DNA of 64,000 bases from Geodermatophilus sp. TF02-6 (lineage in GTDB: Bacteria; Actinomycetota; Actinomycetes; Mycobacteriales; Geodermatophilaceae). The notes beneath the pieces were generated by a model, which did no database searches, had not been told where the DNA came from, and was given only the letters and a program-made list of their open reading frames with translations. A program made the translations under genes and the position numbers. Where the stretch lies: assembly GCF_003319115.1 (NCBI RefSeq), contig NZ_QOHF01000006.1, positions 150,021 to 214,020 on the forward strand, read 5' to 3'. The first letter of the stretch is position 1, and the number at the start of each line of letters is the position of its first letter. Below are positions 17,246 through 25,974 of this stretch, one piece after another.

Positions 17246-18333
17246 GGCATCCTCCTCGTCCGGGTGGTCAGCAGCAGCCACAGCAGGTAGGGGCCCCCGA
17301 GGACGGCGGTGACGATGCCCGCGGGCAGCTCGACCGGCGCGGCGACCGTGCGCCCCACCAGGTCGGCCAGCAGCACGACGAGGGCGCTGGCCAGCGCCGC
17401 GCCGACCACCGGGACGACCCGCGGCCCGGCGGCCTTGCGGGCGATCTCCGGGGCCAGCAGGGCGACCAGGCCGAGCGGGCCGGCGGTCGCCACCGACAGG
17501 CCGGCCGCGACGACCGCGGTGGCGATCACCCCCAGCCGGATCCGGCCCACCCGCTGCCCGAGCCCGAGGACGACGGCGTCGGCCAGCCGCAGCAGCCGCA
17601 GCTGCCGGCCCAGGACGACTGCCACCGGCAGGGCGACGGCCAGCCCGACGGCCAGGACGGCGACGGCGGTGGGCGCGCGGCTGTTGAGGCTGCCGATGGT
17701 CCAGGGGAACGCCCGGTTGGCCTCGTCGATCGGTGCCCGGGCCAGTACCAGCTGGGTGACCGCGCCCAGCGCGGCGCCCACCCCGAGCCCGACGACGAGG
17801 AAGCGGTAGCCGCGGCGGCCGGCACCGCCGGCCAGCCCGACGGCCAGCGCCGCGGCCGTCGCCGACCCGACCAGCGCGGACGCCGACGGGGCCAGCGACA
17901 TGGGGACGGCGACCACGCTGGCCACCGCGAACGCGGCCGCGCCGTCGTTGAGGCCGACCGTGTCGGGCGTGGCCAGCCGGTTGCGGGCCAGGGTCTGCAG
18001 CAGCACGCCGGCGACGCCCAGGGCCGCGCCCACGGCCAGGCCGGCGGCGACCCGCGGCAGCCGCAGCTGCTGCACCAGCAGGACGTCGCGGGGTTCTCCT
18101 GCGCCGACCACGGCGGGCAGGGTGCGCGTCAGGGGCACCGCGGCGGTGCCGACGGCGAGGCTGACGGCCACGGTGGCGACGACGAGCACCGCCAGCGCGG
18201 TGGCGGCGGTCAGCGCCCGGCGGTCGACCAGGAGCGAGCGCCCGAGCAGCCCGAGCCACCACGTGCCCGGCGGGGCGGGCGCGGTGCCGGCGGTCGGCGC
18301 GGTGGCGCCGGCGGGCGGCGCGGTCGCGGTCAC
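17242..18333 (-). CDS. Iron-siderophore ABC transporter permease 2 (FecCD family)
   Basis: The 363-residue protein is a BtuC/FecCD-type permease with about ten TM helices. Typical blocks are LRLPRVAAGLAVGAALGVAGVLLQTLARN, PDTVGLNDGAA, RAFPWTIGSLN and GPLGLVALLAPEIAR, the last containing the coupling-loop region that contacts the ATPase. The N-terminal Ala/Pro/Thr-rich 40 residues are a variable extension. Its GTG overlaps the preceding permease stop by 4 bp and its own stop overlaps the ATPase start, so the three subunits are translationally coupled. Confidence 0.92.
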   Translation of the reverse strand: MTATAPPAGATAPTAGTAPAPPGTWWLGLLGRSLLVDRRALTAATALAVLVVATVAVSLAVGTAAVPLTRTLPAVVGAGEPRDVLLVQQLRLPRVAAGLAVGAALGVAGVLLQTLARNRLATPDTVGLNDGAAAFAVASVVAVPMSLAPSASALVGSATAAALAVGLAGGAGRRGYRFLVVGLGVGAALGAVTQLVLARAPIDEANRAFPWTIGSLNSRAPTAVAVLAVGLAVALPVAVVLGRQLRLLRLADAVVLGLGQRVGRIRLGVIATAVVAAGLSVATAGPLGLVALLAPEIARKAAGPRVVPVVGAALASALVVLLADLVGRTVAAPVELPAGIVTAVLGGPYLLWLLLTTRTRRMP

Positions 18334-19322
18334 AGCGCCGGCATCCGGCCGGAGCGGACCACGGCCACCAGGACCGGCGCGCCGATCAGCGCCGTCACCA
18401 CGCCGAGGGGCATCTCGTAGGGGCGCACCACCAGCCGCGAGGCCACGTCGGCGGCGAGCACCACGACCGGGCCGAGGACGACCGAGACGGCGAGCACCCG
18501 GCGCAGGTCGGGGCCCCCGAGCGCGCGGGCCAGGAAGGGCACGACCAGCCCGACGAACGCGATCGGGCCCGAGGCCGCGACCGCGCCTCCCACCAGCAGC
18601 GCGACCGCCGCCATGGCGACGACCCGGGTGCGGGCGGGACGGTGGCCCAGCCCCTGGGCGACGGTGTCGCCGAGGGTCAGCGCGGACAGGGGCCGGGCGG
18701 CCAGGCCGGCGAGCAGCAGGCCACCGGCCAGCACCGACGCGACCTGCGCGAGGGTGGCGAGGTCGCGGCCGGCGACCGAGCCGACCGTCCAGAACCGCAC
18801 CTCGTCGGCGGTCCGCTGGTCGAGCAGGAGGACGACGGAGGTGGCCGCGCCCAGCAGGCCGGACAGCGCCGCCCCGGCCAGCACCAGGCGGACCGGGTCC
18901 TCGCCCGTGCCGCGCAGCCGGGCGGCGCCCACCGCGAGCAGGCAGCCGGCGCCCGCCCCGGCCACGGCGACCCACGGCCCGAGGGTGGCCGCGTTCGCGC
19001 CGGCGGCGATGACCAGGACGACGGCGAACGACGCGCCGGCGCTCACCCCGAGCAGGCCGGGCTCGGCCAGCGGGTTGCGGGCGGCAGCTTGCAGGACGGC
19101 GCCCGCGACGCCCAGCGCGACACCGACCGCGACGGCGACCATCGTGCGCGGCACCCGCAGCTGCAGGACGGCGAACCGGGCGTCGTCGTCCCCGCCGCCG
19201 GCCAGGACGGCCAGCGCCCGCCCGGGGCCCACCTCGCCGGCGCCGAGGGCGAGGCTGGCCAGGACGGCGAGGACCAGCGCGGCCAGGGCGGGCAGCAGCC
19301 CGCGCAGCAGTACCCGGTCCAC
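18330..19322 (-). CDS. Iron-siderophore ABC transporter permease 1 (FecCD family)
   Basis: The 330-residue permease has the FecCD pattern: LRVPRTMVAVAVGVALGVAGAVLQAAARNPLAEPGLLGVSAGA split over TM2-TM3, VLLLDQRTADEVRFWTVGSVAG, then GPIAFVGLVVPFLAR and YEMPLGVVTALIGAPV near the end. It should pair with the second FecCD permease as a heterodimer in the membrane. It is the first gene of the operon, starting 30 bp from a near-perfect IdeR/DtxR box shared with the divergent substrate-binding protein gene. Confidence 0.93.
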   Translation of the reverse strand: MDRVLLRGLLPALAALVLAVLASLALGAGEVGPGRALAVLAGGGDDDARFAVLQLRVPRTMVAVAVGVALGVAGAVLQAAARNPLAEPGLLGVSAGASFAVVLVIAAGANAATLGPWVAVAGAGAGCLLAVGAARLRGTGEDPVRLVLAGAALSGLLGAATSVVLLLDQRTADEVRFWTVGSVAGRDLATLAQVASVLAGGLLLAGLAARPLSALTLGDTVAQGLGHRPARTRVVAMAAVALLVGGAVAASGPIAFVGLVVPFLARALGGPDLRRVLAVSVVLGPVVVLAADVASRLVVRPYEMPLGVVTALIGAPVLVAVVRSGRMPAL

Positions 19323-19352
19323 CCGTCACCCTCCCCGGTTGCGGCTCCTCAC

Positions 19353-19371
19353 TTAGGTAAGGCTAACCTAC
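19353..19371. promoter_or_regulatory. IdeR/DtxR iron box
   Basis: TTAGGTAAGGCTAACCTAC matches the 19-bp IdeR/DtxR consensus (TTAGGTTAGSCTAACCTAA) at 17 of 19 positions. It sits between the divergent permease gene and the substrate-binding protein gene, so iron-loaded IdeR should silence both arms of the siderophore importer. Confidence 0.9.
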
Positions 19372-19418
19372 CGCCGGGCACCGGCTGTCGGTGCTGCCCC
19401 GACCCTGCGGAGGACCTC

Positions 19419-20387
19419 GTGACCCACCTGCCCGCGGCGCGCCGGCGCCGGGCCCTGCTGACCGGAACGGCCGCCGGGCTGGCCCTGGCACTGACCGCGT
19501 GCGGCGGTTCGTCGTCCCCCTCGTCGTCGTCCGCGTCGCCGACGGACGTCGCCGAGGACACCACGGTGGACACCCTGTACGGCGACGTGACCGTCCCCGC
19601 CGAGCCCCAGCGCGTGATCGCCCTCGCCGAGTCCGCGCTCGACGTGGCGCTGTCGGTCGGCGTCACCCCCGTCGGCACCACGGCCAGCCGCGGCGGCGAC
19701 GCCCCGCCGGGCTACCTCGGCGGCGCGGCCGCGGACATCCCGGTGGTCGCCACGGTGGCCGAGCCGAACCTGGAGGCGGTCCTGCAAGCCGAGCCGGACC
19801 TGATCCTGGCCGCCGCCGGCCTGGAGCAGGCCCAGTACGACGCGCTGGCGGCGATCGCGCCGACCGTGGTGCCCGAGACGCCCGAGCGCGGGGACTGGCA
19901 GGCGCCGCTGCACGCCTATGCCGAGGCGCTGGGGGCCGACGACGAGCTCACCGGGAAGCTGGACGCCGTCGCCGACCGGGCGGCCGCGCTGGCCGGCACG
20001 GGCGTGCTCCGGGGGAGCGCCGCCGTCGTCCGGTGGGCGGCCAACGGGCCGGTGCTCATGAACGCGACCACCATGCCCGGCTCGCTGCTGCAGGCCGCCG
20101 GGGCCGAGCCGCTGCAGGCGGCGGTCGACCTCGGTACCCGGCCGCACAGCGACCCGCTGTCCCTGGAGAACCTCGACCAGGTCGACGCCGACCGGCTGTT
20201 CCTGGCCGCCTTCGGCGCCCAGGGCGGCGCCGCGCTGGAGGCCGCGCGCTCGCAGCCGGCGTTCAGCCGCCTCACGGCCGTCCAGGGCGGGACGGCGACC
20301 GAGGTCGACGGCTCGGTCTGGAGCAGCGCCTCCGGCCCGATCGCGGCCGACCTCGTGATGGACGACGTCGAGGCCGCCGTCGGCTGA
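19419..20387 (+). CDS. Iron-siderophore substrate-binding lipoprotein
   Basis: The 322-residue protein is a class III (FepB/FhuD-type) periplasmic-binding protein anchored as a lipoprotein. An Arg-rich n-region, a hydrophobic stretch and the lipobox LTAC (Cys about residue 27) lead into a Ser-rich linker. The binding-protein core follows: PQRVIALAESALDVALSVGVTPVG, NLEAVLQAEPDLILA and the C-terminal lobe. GGAGG precedes the GTG. It is divergent from the permease/ATPase operon across the IdeR box and should capture the ferric siderophore for it. The particular siderophore is unknown, and no synthesis genes are near. Confidence 0.93.
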   Translation: MTHLPAARRRRALLTGTAAGLALALTACGGSSSPSSSSASPTDVAEDTTVDTLYGDVTVPAEPQRVIALAESALDVALSVGVTPVGTTASRGGDAPPGYLGGAAADIPVVATVAEPNLEAVLQAEPDLILAAAGLEQAQYDALAAIAPTVVPETPERGDWQAPLHAYAEALGADDELTGKLDAVADRAAALAGTGVLRGSAAVVRWAANGPVLMNATTMPGSLLQAAGAEPLQAAVDLGTRPHSDPLSLENLDQVDADRLFLAAFGAQGGAALEAARSQPAFSRLTAVQGGTATEVDGSVWSSASGPIAADLVMDDVEAAVG

Positions 20388-20517
20388 CGGGGCGGGTCCC
20401 GCGGGGCGGACGGGCGCTGCGCGCAGCCGTGGAGACGGCGGACGGGGTCGGACCTCCTCCGTGCCGGTGACCCGGTCAGCCGGGCTCGCGCGCCCGGGAG
20501 GGGGCTGCGGGCCGGGT

Positions 20518-21072
20518 TCAGACGGTGGTCGCGCCGTCGGCCCAGCTCAGGTGCAGCCCGGAGTCGCCGGTGAGCAGGCGCACGCCGAGGACGTCGCTGC
20601 GCACCGCCCCCTCCGCGTCCCCGGTGACCGGCAGCATCCGGTCACCGGCCAGGCGGAACAGCTCGACGGTGCGGTCGTCCGGGTGGGCGACGAGCACCTC
20701 GCGGACGCCCACCGCGGCGTAGAACTCGAGCTCGGCGTAGGTCTCGTCCCCGGGAGACCGGACCTCGACGACCAGCTCGGCGCCCTCCGCCCCCCGCTCG
20801 GAGGCGTGCTCCGGGCGGCAGAAGAGCAGGTCGGGAACCCGGTAGTCGTCGGCGGCGCGGAACAGCCCGGTCTCGTGCGAGGCGATCAGCCCCAGCCGCT
20901 CGGCCAAGGGGCCCAGGGCGAGCCCCAGACGGAACGCCAGCCGCTGGTGCGGCCCGCCGGCCGGCGGCACCACGTGGACGACGCCCTCCCACATCTCGTC
21001 CCGCCCGTCCAGGCCCAGCCGGCGGCGCTCGGCGAGCAACGCCTCGGGCACCTCGACGAGCACATCCCTCAC
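20518..21072 (-). CDS. Uma2-family restriction-endonuclease-like protein
   Basis: The 184-residue protein has the Uma2 (DUF820) PD-(D/E)XK-type fold. Markers are WEGVVHVVPPAGGPHQRL near the N-terminus, YRVPDLLFCRPEH with the first acidic residue, and ELVVEVRSPGDETYAELEFYAAVGVREVLVAHPDDRTVELF split around the catalytic E-V-R and the tyrosine helix. The usual E-x-K is E-x-R here. The role of the family is unknown; it is widespread in cyanobacteria and actinobacteria. A TACGCT -10 ends 7 nt before this GTG, suggesting a leaderless start; a GTG 27 nt upstream is possible but would overlap that element. Confidence 0.82.
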   Translation of the reverse strand: MRDVLVEVPEALLAERRRLGLDGRDEMWEGVVHVVPPAGGPHQRLAFRLGLALGPLAERLGLIASHETGLFRAADDYRVPDLLFCRPEHASERGAEGAELVVEVRSPGDETYAELEFYAAVGVREVLVAHPDDRTVELFRLAGDRMLPVTGDAEGAVRSDVLGVRLLTGDSGLHLSWADGATTV

Positions 21073-21223
21073 GGCGGCGAGCGTAGCGGCCACGACCACC
21101 CGGGTACGGGCGTCCGGGAACGCTGACCCGCGGCGATCACGGGCTCGCGGATGCGACTCGCCGAGAGACGCCGGTGTGTCGGCACCGCAGGTCCATGATC
21201 GTCGCGGATGGACGGGGGCATCG

Positions 21224-21601
21224 ATGGCCTACCTGCTGGCCGCGCTGGGCGGTGCGATCGGGGCCCTGGCCCGCTGGGGGGTGGGGACGGCGCTGCCGCA
21301 CTCCCCCGCCGGGTGGCCCTGGGCCACCTTGCTGGTGAACCTGACCGGCTGCCTGCTGCTCGGCGCCCTCTACGCCGGCCTCGCCGCCCGCTCCCCCGAA
21401 CCCGTGTGGGTGCGGCCGCTGCTCGGCGTCGGGGTGCTCGGCGGGTACACGACGTACTCCACGTTCGCCGTGGAGGTCGTGGAGCTCACCGACGCCGGGG
21501 CCGGCGCGCTGGCCGCCGGTTACGTGCTCGTCTCGGTCCTCGGCGGGGTGCTCGCGGTGACCGCCGGCGCCGTGGCGGTGCGGGGCCGCCGGGCCCGGTG
21601 A
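21224..21601 (+). CDS. crcB: Fluoride channel subunit, Fluc/CrcB family (first of pair)
   Basis: The 125-residue protein has four TM helices and should form half of a dual-topology fluoride export channel. It has GGAIGALARWGVG at the start, WATLLVNLTGCLLLGALYAG and the signature GVLGGYTTYSTFAVEVVEL near residue 80, where TTYSTF lines the anion path. The start at MAYLLAALGG fits the family; the frame opens 48 nt earlier. Its stop overlaps the start of a second crcB by 4 bp. In Gram-positive bacteria such pairs make heterodimeric channels. Confidence 0.92.
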   Translation: MAYLLAALGGAIGALARWGVGTALPHSPAGWPWATLLVNLTGCLLLGALYAGLAARSPEPVWVRPLLGVGVLGGYTTYSTFAVEVVELTDAGAGALAAGYVLVSVLGGVLAVTAGAVAVRGRRAR

Positions 21602-21960
21602 CGCCGCTGCTGGTGGCGGCCGGTGCGCTGGTCGGCGCCCCGCTGCGGCTGCTGGTCACCCGGCTGGCGGCCCGGGGCGGCCGGGACCCCGCGCGCGGCA
21701 CGCTGGCGGCCAACGTGGCCGGCAGCGCGCTGCTCGGGCTGGTGCTGGGGGCCGCCGCCACTCCCCCGGCGGTGGTCGCCCTGGTCGGGACGGGCTTCTG
21801 CGGCACGCTGACCACGTTCTCCACGTTCGGCGCCGACGTGGTGCGGCTGGCCGAGCAGCGGGCACTCGCCCGCGGTCTGGGTTACGTGGCCGCGACGCTG
21901 CTGCTGGGGCTGGGCGCGGCGGCGGCCGGGTACGCCCTCGCCGCCCGGGTGGGCTCCTGA
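21598..21960 (+). CDS. crcB: Fluoride channel subunit, Fluc/CrcB family (second of pair)
   Basis: The 120-residue partner has four TM helices with GALVGAPLRLLVTRL, GTLAANVAGSALLGLVLG and the signature GFCGTLTTFSTFGADVVRL. It begins inside the stop codon of the first crcB gene (GTGA overlap), so equal synthesis is expected, as needed for a heterodimeric channel. I looked upstream of the pair for a crcB-type fluoride riboswitch and saw no convincing match. Confidence 0.92.
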   Translation: MTPLLVAAGALVGAPLRLLVTRLAARGGRDPARGTLAANVAGSALLGLVLGAAATPPAVVALVGTGFCGTLTTFSTFGADVVRLAEQRALARGLGYVAATLLLGLGAAAAGYALAARVGS

Positions 21961-22187
21961 GCTGCACGGTCGACTCGTGACCCGGCGGGAGGAGGCCGGC
22001 GCCCCGCGCCCGGCCGGGGACACCCAGCAGGCGCCGGCCCGGCTCACCACCCAGGCCGAGCCGCTGCTCGCCGAGTGGCTGCGCACCGTCGAGCCGGGGG
22101 GAGATCCCCCGGCCGGGCCGCTCGTCCGTGGGCCGGCGCGGCTCCCCGGGAGCGTGGACCCGACGGGCTCAGTAGGGTCGAGGCGGT

Positions 22188-23603
22188 ATGACTCCGACAA
22201 CGTCTGGACGCGAGCGGGCGGACAGCCCCGTCGTCGTGGTGGCCAACCGGCTGCCGGTCGACCAGGTGACCGACCCGGACGGTACGACGCAGTGGCAGCG
22301 CAGCCCCGGCGGCCTGGTCACCGCGCTGGAGCCCTTCGTCGCCGGGCGCGGCGGCGCCTGGGTGGGCTGGGCGGGCTCGGCGGGAGCGGCCCCCGAGCCG
22401 TTCGAGTCCGGCGGGGTGTCGCTCGTCCCGGTGGCGCTCTCCGAGGAGGAGGTCGACCGCTACTACGAGGGCATGTCCAACGCGTCGCTGTGGCCGCTGT
22501 ACCACGACGTCGTCGAGAAGCCCGAGTACCACCGGACGTGGTGGGACACCTACGTCCAGGTCAACAGGCGCTTCGCCGACCGGGCCGCCGAGGTCGCCGC
22601 CGAGGGCGCGATCGTGTGGGTGCACGACTACCAGCTGCAGCTGGTGCCGGCGCTGCTGCGCCAGCACCGCCCCGACCTGACCATCGGGTTCTTCCTGCAC
22701 ATCCCCTTCCCGCCCTTCGAGCTGTTCACCCAGCTGCCCTGGCGCTCGGCGATCGTGGAGGGGTTGCTCGGCGCCGACCTGGTCGGTTTCCAGCGGCCCA
22801 CCGCGGCGGCCAACTTCGTCCAGCTCGCCCGCCGGCTGCACGACCTGCCCACCCGCGGCTCCACGATCGAGTACGAGGGCCGGACGGTCACCGCGCGGGC
22901 GTTCCCCATCTCCATCGACGCGCAGGCCTTCGACGAGCTGGCCGGTTCCCCCGAGGTCGTCAAACGGGCCGAGGAGATCCGCGCCGAGCTCGGCAACCCG
23001 GACAAGATCGTCCTGGGGGTGGACCGGCTGGACTACACCAAGGGGATCAACCTGCGGCTGCAGGTCTTCGAGGAGCTGCTGCAGGACGGCGCGATCGAGG
23101 CGCCGCAGACGGTGCTGGTGCAGGTCGCCACGCCCAGCCGCGAGCGGGTCGAGCACTACGTGCACATGCGCGAGACGATCGAGCAGCAGGTCGGCCACAT
23201 CAACGGTGTCTTCGGCTCGATCGGCGGGCCGGCGGTCCACTACTTCAACCAGTCGGTGCCGCGCGAGCAGCTGGCCGCCCTCTACCGGGCCGCCGACGTC
23301 ATGCTCGTCACGCCGTACCGGGACGGCATGAACCTGGTCGCCAAGGAGTACGTCGCGGCCCGCGGCGACCTCGGTGGCGCCCTGGTGCTCTCCGAGTTCG
23401 CCGGCGCCGCCGCGGAGCTGCGCCAGGCGTTCCTGGTCAACCCGCACGACATCACCGGCGTGAAGACCCAGCTGCTGCGCGCCCTGCGGATCGAACCGGC
23501 CGAGGGTGCCAAGCGGATCCGGGCGATGCGCCGGCAGGTGTTCAGGAACGACCTCGAGCACTGGGCGACGTCCTTCTTCGACGCCCTGCGCGCCCAGGCC
23601 TGA
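22188..23603 (+). CDS. otsA: Trehalose-6-phosphate synthase
   Basis: This GT20 enzyme joins UDP-glucose (or another NDP-glucose) to glucose 6-phosphate. The 471-residue protein shows [11 protein letters not shown] near the N-terminus, [12 protein letters not shown] (the glucose 6-phosphate and NDP loop), [40 protein letters not shown] and the donor-site block [19 protein letters not shown] nine bases before the ATG is a likely -10, giving an almost leaderless mRNA. No otsB phosphatase gene is adjacent; it must lie elsewhere. Trehalose is a common desiccation protectant in this type of organism. Confidence 0.95.
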   Translation: MTPTTSGRERADSPVVVVANRLPVDQVTDPDGTTQWQRSPGGLVTALEPFVAGRGGAWVGWAGSAGAAPEPFESGGVSLVPVALSEEEVDRYYEGMSNASLWPLYHDVVEKPEYHRTWWDTYVQVNRRFADRAAEVAAEGAIVWVHDYQLQLVPALLRQHRPDLTIGFFLHIPFPPFELFTQLPWRSAIVEGLLGADLVGFQRPTAAANFVQLARRLHDLPTRGSTIEYEGRTVTARAFPISIDAQAFDELAGSPEVVKRAEEIRAELGNPDKIVLGVDRLDYTKGINLRLQVFEELLQDGAIEAPQTVLVQVATPSRERVEHYVHMRETIEQQVGHINGVFGSIGGPAVHYFNQSVPREQLAALYRAADVMLVTPYRDGMNLVAKEYVAARGDLGGALVLSEFAGAAAELRQAFLVNPHDITGVKTQLLRALRIEPAEGAKRIRAMRRQVFRNDLEHWATSFFDALRAQA

Positions 23604-24035
23604 CCGAGCCCGCACGGGTCACGGGGACCGGGAGACGGGGCGGCCCGCGGCTGGAGCAGTCTCCGGAGTGGTCCTCCACGACGGTCGCCGCGTCGACGGT
23701 GGAGCGTGGCCACCGTCGGGTTGAGCGCCGTCACCGGTCGGGCCCCGATCCCGTGCGCCTCGTCGCTGGTCACGTTCGGTGGTCCGCCGCCTGCATGACG
23801 GTGCCGATCGCGCCGGCGGCCATCACCCCCGCTCCCGCTCCCGCCGGGTCGAAATGTCGACAAATGGCGCCCGGATCAGAGGTCGACCACCCTTTCGACA
23901 ACAATTCGGACCGCGCTCGCGGAAATGTTCGCCTGCGCGCCGTGGGCGCCTCAACATCTGTGCCGGCGGGTCGAGAACCCAGGAGTCGAGAACGGCTCCT
24001 CCGCCGCCACTTCCTGCCTCCTTTGGAGACCCGCC
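23604..24035. promoter_or_regulatory. Regulatory gap upstream of the first chemoreceptor gene
   Basis: This 432-bp region has no convincing gene. The part from about 23850 is clearly richer in A and T than its surroundings and repeats GTCGA words. TCAA at 23951-23954 and GTCGAGAA at 23970-23977 are separated by 15 bp, matching six of eight bases of the -10 half of the sigma28/WhiG consensus, and GTCGAGAAC is repeated 17 bp later. GGAG gives the receptor its ribosome site. Confidence 0.4.
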
Positions 24036-25664
24036 ATGAGCGCCACCGCACCTGCCGACGCCGGACGGCGACGGTTCCCCTGGTTCGCCGACCGGGGAGT
24101 GAAGACCAAGGTCCTCACCGCCGTCGGGGTCGCCGCACTGATCGCCGCAGTCGTCGGTGTCCTGGGGCTGCAGGCGCTGAACACCACCGCTGCCCGGACC
24201 GCCGACCTGTACGCGCTCAACGTGCAGGGCGTCACCGACGTCACGTCCATGCGGGGGGCCATGAAGGACTCGCGGATCGCCGCCCGTGACGCTCTGCTCA
24301 CCCGCGACCCGGCCCAGTCCCAGCAGGTGCTGGACGGGCTCGACGACATCGAGACGCGCTTCGAGCAGGCGGCGCAGCGCTACCGCGAGCGGGGCCTGAC
24401 GCAGGACGAGGACGCCCTGCTGACCCAGGCCGAGCAGTCCTACGCCGACTACCTCGAGCTGCAGCGCAGCGTCCTCGCCCCCTTCGCCCTGAGCAACGAC
24501 TACGACAGCTGGACGGCCCTCAACGAGGCGCAGGTCAAGCCGCTGACCGCGAAGATCGAGGACCCGCTCAACACGCTGGTGCAGGGGGAGCAGCAGGCCG
24601 CCCAGGCCGCGGCCGACGCCGCGCGCGACGACGCGGCGACCCAGCGGGTCACCTCGATCGCCATCCTGGTGGTGGGCATCCTGCTCGCCGTGGCGGTCGG
24701 GATGGTCGTGGCCGCGGGCATCGCTCGGGCGACCCGCCGGGTGCAGGACGTCGCGGCGGCCATCGCGGCCGGCGACCTGACGCAGACGGTGAGCCTGTCC
24801 TCGAAGGACGAGCTGGGGCGCATGGGCACCTCCTTGGACGAGGCGCTGGCCGTCCTGCGGTCGGTGATGGCGTCGGTGGTGGCCTCGGCGGAGGCGGTGG
24901 CCACCTCCAGCGAGGAGCTGTCGGCGTCCTCGGCGCAGATCTCGGCGTCGGCGGAGGAGACCGCGGCGCAGTCGGGTGTGGTGTCCTCGGCGGCCGAGGA
25001 GGTGTCCCGCAGCGTGGCGACCGTGGCGGCGGGTGCCGAGCAGATGGGCGCCAGCATCCGGGAGATCAGCCAGAACGCCGCCGAAGCCGCCCGGGTGGCC
25101 GCGACGGCGGTGACCGAGGCCGAGACCACCACCGCGCAGGTGACCCGGCTGGGCGAGTCCTCCAAGGAGATCGGCGACGTGATCAAGGTGATCACCTCGA
25201 TCGCCGAGCAGACCAACCTGCTGGCGCTCAACGCCACCATCGAGGCGGCCCGCGCCGGCGAGGCGGGCAAGGGCTTCGCGGTGGTGGCCAACGAGGTCAA
25301 GGAGCTGGCCCAGGAGACGGCCAAGGCCACCGAGGACATCGCCCGCCGGGTGCAGTCCATCCAGGGCGACACCTCCGGCGCGGTGGGCGCGATCGGGCGG
25401 ATCAACGAGATCATCGGGCAGATCAACGACTTCCAGACCACGATCGCCTCGGCGGTGGAGGAGCAGACCGCCACCACCCAGGAGATGTCGCGGTCGGTGG
25501 CCGAGGCCGCCGGGGGCAGCAGCGAGATCGCCCACAACATCACCGGGGTCTCCACGGCTGCAGAGTCGACGACCCAGGCGCTGACCCAGACCCGCACCGC
25601 CGTCGACGAGCTGTCCCGGATGGCCGCCGAGCTGCGCACCACGGTGGCCCGCTTCACCTACTGA
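24036..25664 (+). CDS. Methyl-accepting chemotaxis protein
   Basis: The 542-residue receptor has one TM helix after a basic N-terminus ([19 protein letters not shown]), an extracellular four-helix-bundle sensor of about 150 residues and a second TM ([23 protein letters not shown]). A HAMP segment ([15 protein letters not shown]) and a long coiled-coil signalling domain follow, with the conserved hairpin tip [23 protein letters not shown]. That tip contacts CheA and CheW. There is no C-terminal tethering pentapeptide; the protein ends ARFTY. TTGGAGA precedes the ATG. The signalling domain is almost identical to that of the next gene, while the sensors differ. Confidence 0.94.
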   Translation: MSATAPADAGRRRFPWFADRGVKTKVLTAVGVAALIAAVVGVLGLQALNTTAARTADLYALNVQGVTDVTSMRGAMKDSRIAARDALLTRDPAQSQQVLDGLDDIETRFEQAAQRYRERGLTQDEDALLTQAEQSYADYLELQRSVLAPFALSNDYDSWTALNEAQVKPLTAKIEDPLNTLVQGEQQAAQAAADAARDDAATQRVTSIAILVVGILLAVAVGMVVAAGIARATRRVQDVAAAIAAGDLTQTVSLSSKDELGRMGTSLDEALAVLRSVMASVVASAEAVATSSEELSASSAQISASAEETAAQSGVVSSAAEEVSRSVATVAAGAEQMGASIREISQNAAEAARVAATAVTEAETTTAQVTRLGESSKEIGDVIKVITSIAEQTNLLALNATIEAARAGEAGKGFAVVANEVKELAQETAKATEDIARRVQSIQGDTSGAVGAIGRINEIIGQINDFQTTIASAVEEQTATTQEMSRSVAEAAGGSSEIAHNITGVSTAAESTTQALTQTRTAVDELSRMAAELRTTVARFTY

Positions 25665-25974
25665 ACTCGGCACTCGGCACTCGGCCGGGGTGGGATCGCA
25701 CCGCGATCCCACCCCGGCCGTCGCATTTCCAAGGAGGGCTCCCGAGTGCCGTTCACGGCGCCATGTCGACATCTTCGATGCGATGGCCCACCATTTTTGC
25801 GCGGCCATTCCGACACGCCTCCCGACGCGTCGACGGCGGCCCGGTGCACCTTTATTTTTCCGCATGCGGCGCCTGTGGTCTCCGAGCCGGGTGAACCAGT
25901 TCCCGGCGCGTGACGCCGCCCATTTCCACCGACCGGTCGAACCGAGAGCCGAAGAAGGGCAAGGAGCACACGGC
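25665..25974. promoter_or_regulatory. Gap between the two chemoreceptor genes, with terminator
   Basis: A perfect 18-bp stem with a 3-nt loop occupies 25682-25720 just after the first receptor gene. The rest contains short T-rich tracts (25790-25800 and 25850-25860) that stand out in this GC-rich context and may belong to a promoter for the second receptor. AAGGAG precedes that gene's ATG. I saw no gene here and no clear sigma28-like element. Confidence 0.45.
25682..25720 (+). terminator. Intrinsic-type hairpin after the first receptor gene
   Basis: CGGCCGGGGTGGGATCGC pairs perfectly with its complement across a three-base ACC loop, 17 bp after the stop codon. A U-tract is lacking, as is usual for hairpin terminators in very GC-rich actinobacteria. 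Confidence 0.75.

Noticed and set aside
21100..21223. Fluoride riboswitch upstream of crcB
   Set aside because: The pairing and conserved loop blocks of the crcB RNA motif are not present.
21977..22187. Possible small gene between the fluoride channel pair and otsA
   Set aside because: It has a GTG start but no ribosome site, no stop before otsA in that frame and no recognisable similarity; the region also holds the otsA promoter.
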